Assembly (NCBI GenBank): GCA_021820665.1
Contig: JAKADK010000028.1
Location: forward strand, 1 to 34,402
From: Actinomycetes bacterium
Lineage (GTDB): Bacteria > Actinomycetota > Acidimicrobiia > Acidimicrobiales > RAAP-2
Length of the DNA stretch: 34,402 bases
Direction: 5' to 3'
Shown piece after piece: positions 32,825-34,402 of the stretch. Numbering within the stretch: position 1 is the first letter of the stretch; each line of letters begins with the position of its first letter. The notes beneath the pieces were generated by a model, which saw only the letters and a list, made by a program, of their open reading frames with translations, searched no databases and was not told the origin of the DNA. A program made the translations under genes and the position numbers.

Positions 32825-33466
32825 TCAGCTCCCGGGTCGCGTCGCCACCACGGTGACGAGCGGCGGGAGGACGATGGGATCGTCGTCGGGGTCCACGCCT
32901 GTGAGCGAGGCCAGGTAGGTGGCGACCGGTCCCGGCCCGATGCCGGCTGGCGCTTCGGCCCAGGCGTCGACCACGGTGAGCCCGGCGTCCCTGACGAGGG
33001 CCGGCAGGAGCGCCCCCACGTCGGGGTGGCGGGCGTCGGGCATCGAGAGGGGGAGGCCACCGACCCGACCGGACGTCGTGATCGGCTCCTGGGCGACGAC
33101 CCAGCCCCCGATGCGGGCCGCCGCCGCCATGCGATCGAGCACGACCGACGGGTCGAGGACGTGGAGGAGGAGGAACCGGCAGAAGACCAGGTCCACCTGC
33201 TCGGGGAGGCGGAGGTCCTCTCCCGCCTGGGTGATGGCGACCACCTGGCTGTGGGCCGCCGCCGCCCGTGCCACCTCGTCGCGGGCAGCGGGGTCGCTGT
33301 CCACCGAGTAGACGCGCCCGGACCGGCCGACAACTTCGGCGAGTGCGACAGAGACGTCGCCGCCACCGGCCCCGATGTCGGCGCACGTCCAGCTGGCCCC
33401 GACGCCCAGGCGCTCCAGGGCCGTGGCGAGTGGGCGGCGGTAGACGTCGTCACGGAGACCTTGCAT
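32825..33466 (-). CDS. class I SAM-dependent methyltransferase
   Basis: A 213-residue methyltransferase. Motif I is DIGAGGGD (30-37), and the acidic end of the second strand is seen in VYSVDSDP, with VDLVFCRFLLLHVLDP as motif IV-like region. The Rossmann fold is complete. The substrate cannot be told; the sequence has the look of the UbiE/COQ5-like methyltransferase_11/25 group. It is upstream of the dehydrogenase gene in the same direction, but the 130-bp gap with repeats and a separate -10 suggests independent transcription. Confidence 0.88.
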   Translation of the reverse strand: MQGLRDDVYRRPLATALERLGVGASWTCADIGAGGGDVSVALAEVVGRSGRVYSVDSDPAARDEVARAAAAHSQVVAITQAGEDLRLPEQVDLVFCRFLLLHVLDPSVVLDRMAAAARIGGWVVAQEPITTSGRVGGLPLSMPDARHPDVGALLPALVRDAGLTVVDAWAEAPAGIGPGPVATYLASLTGVDPDDDPIVLPPLVTVVATRPGS

Positions 33467-33478
33467 GTCGTCACGCTA
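33467..33478 (-). promoter_or_regulatory. -10 element of the methyltransferase gene
   Basis: On the minus strand TAGCGT (plus 33473-33478) lies exactly 6 nt before the ATG at 33466, a leaderless arrangement. Confidence 0.4.
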
Positions 33479-33619
33479 CCGGCGCGCTCCACCTGGGGCG
33501 ACGCCCCTCGTCGCTTCGAGCCCGACCAGCTCTCGTCACCACGTGGCCACCCGCGGCACCGCGCGTGAAAAGGAAAGAAGCACGGGCAGCGGGGTTCGGA
33601 CCCGATAGCCTCCAGGGGC

Positions 33620-34051
33620 GTGAAGGTGACCATGATGCTGTGCGACGCCGCCCAGGTGGCGGACGGGAAGCTCTACATCCTCGGGGGCGGGTGGTCCATG
33701 ACCGGTCCGGACCCAGTGCCTTCCGCCATTGCCTTGAAGCTCGACGTTGGCTGGCACGAGGCGGAGCAGCCCCACCACTGGGAGCTCTACCTCGAGGACG
33801 CCGACGGGCAGCCGGTGCTGGTCAACACCCCGGAGGGCGACCACCCCGTCGAGGTGAGGGGGGAGTTCACCGTGGGCCGGCCGGCAGGGATCCCCGAAGG
33901 CTCGCCCATCGACGTGGCCCTGGCGGTGAACCTCGGTCCGCTGCCGCTGACCCCCGGTACCCGCTACACCTGGCGCATCTCGATCGACGGGGACTCCGAG
34001 CCCGACTGGATGCTGGGCTTCACCAGCCGTCCGCCGCGACCGGAAGCCTGA
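33620..34051 (+). CDS. DUF6941-like small protein
   Basis: A 143-residue protein of unknown function. It opens MKVTMMLCDAAQVADGKLYILGGGW, which I associate with the actinobacterial DUF6941 family; the rest alternates short strands (HHWELYLEDADGQPV, VEVRGEFTVGRP, YTWRISIDGD), suggesting a compact beta-sandwich. There is no signal peptide or membrane segment. The GTG start has TAGCCT (33606-33611) 8 nt upstream, another possible leaderless start, and an AGGGG between that is too close to serve as a normal ribosome binding site. It stands alone between a divergent methyltransferase and a same-strand gene 260 bp downstream. Confidence 0.75.
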   Translation: MKVTMMLCDAAQVADGKLYILGGGWSMTGPDPVPSAIALKLDVGWHEAEQPHHWELYLEDADGQPVLVNTPEGDHPVEVRGEFTVGRPAGIPEGSPIDVALAVNLGPLPLTPGTRYTWRISIDGDSEPDWMLGFTSRPPRPEA

Positions 34052-34084
34052 TCCGGCCGACCGTCGCCTCCGCCGTCGCCCCTG

Positions 34085-34114
34085 TGGGGTAGTTCCGTGG
34101 GGTAGTTCCGTGGG
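34085..34114. repeat. 13-bp tandem repeat
   Basis: TGGGGTAGTTCCG occurs twice in tandem (34085-34110), followed by the first bases of a third copy. It lies in the 260-bp gap before the FMN-binding gene. Confidence 0.8.
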
Positions 34115-34258
34115 GCCGGCCACCGATCGGAGGGCGCTCCACCGGGTGCAGCGGTTGGCTCCGGATGGGCCGCACCGTCATCCCGGTGTCAGGTTCGGCT
34201 CGCATCATGGGGGTCACGGCGCCGTTCGCCCGCCGATCGTGGGTGCCCGCCGAGCGGC

Positions 34259-34298
34259 GTCGTCCGCCGGACGACAGGGGCGTCGTCCGCCGGACGAC
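34259..34298. promoter_or_regulatory. twin palindromic operators before the FMN-binding gene
   Basis: GTCGTCC-GCC-GGACGAC, a perfect inverted repeat with 7-bp arms, occurs at 34259-34275 and again at 34282-34298. The 23-bp spacing between centres is close to two helical turns. The pair ends 13 nt before the ATG, just upstream of the ribosome binding site, so a bound dimeric regulator could control this gene. Confidence 0.55.
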
Positions 34299-34311
34299 AG
34301 GAAGGAACCCG

Positions 34312-34402
34312 ATGAGACGAGCACCGTTCGTGATGGGCGCCACCGCCCTCGGGCTCGTGGCCGTGCTCAGCTTCCACTCACGGAGCCCGACGACCACGCT
34401 CG
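34312..34402 (+). CDS. FMN-binding domain protein, N-terminus only
   Basis: The frame runs off the end of the window after 30 codons. It begins with a basic stretch and a hydrophobic helix (APFVMGATALGLVAVLSF) and then HSRSPTT, an N-terminus I recognise from actinobacterial membrane-anchored FMN-binding domain proteins, which shuttle electrons outside the membrane. A strong AGGAAGGAA lies just before the ATG. Only the signal/anchor segment is visible, so the domain assignment is inference. Confidence 0.5.
   Translation, partial: MRRAPFVMGATALGLVAVLSFHSRSPTTTL

Overview
The window is high-GC DNA (about 70% G+C by eye, with strong G/C preference at third codon positions). Gene content points to an actinobacterium, and Acidimicrobiia is my best guess; no rRNA or other phylogenetic marker is present to prove it. 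Many genes carry a TANNNT -10 hexamer 6-8 nt before the start codon, so leaderless mRNAs appear common here.

Layout. 1-1122: a decayed stretch with the C-terminal remnant of a tyrosine integrase and possibly an eroded small gene. 1123-3994: a 657-residue protein of unknown function, then a patatin-like hydrolase on the minus strand. 4210-12425: a compact four-gene operon that I read as a type II Wadjet anti-plasmid system, matching families TIGR02680, TIGR02677, TIGR02678 and TIGR02679, in the order jetC-jetA-jetB-jetD. It encodes an SMC-like ATPase, a kleisin-like subunit, a MukE-like subunit and a TOPRIM nuclease subunit. 12460-17074: a fused B12-dependent acyl-CoA mutase (IcmF), a divergent MarR regulator and a BtuF-like protein. 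17181-21424: a SNF2-family helicase coupled to a SWIM zinc-finger protein. 21413-26740: an MFS transporter with a well-formed promoter and operator, then a hotdog thioesterase coupled to a GGDEF-EAL protein. 27208-30011: an Lgt-like membrane protein with altered active-site motifs, a dienelactone hydrolase and an HEAYPGHH metallopeptidase-like protein. 30057-32694: a CitE/malyl-CoA lyase-type enzyme convergent with an acyl-CoA dehydrogenase resembling methylsuccinyl-CoA dehydrogenase; both fit the ethylmalonyl-CoA pathway. 32825-34402: a methyltransferase, a small DUF6941-like protein and the start of an FMN-binding-domain protein.

How it works together. The four Jet proteins are known to form one machine: an SMC complex that extrudes loops on small circular DNA and a nuclease that cuts it. 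The enzymes at 12.5-17 kb and 28-33 kb fit CoA-ester carbon metabolism that depends on cobalamin. A recurring oddity is that most intergenic gaps hold their own unrelated short tandem repeat (periods of 7 to 33 bp), while repeats inside genes have periods divisible by three.
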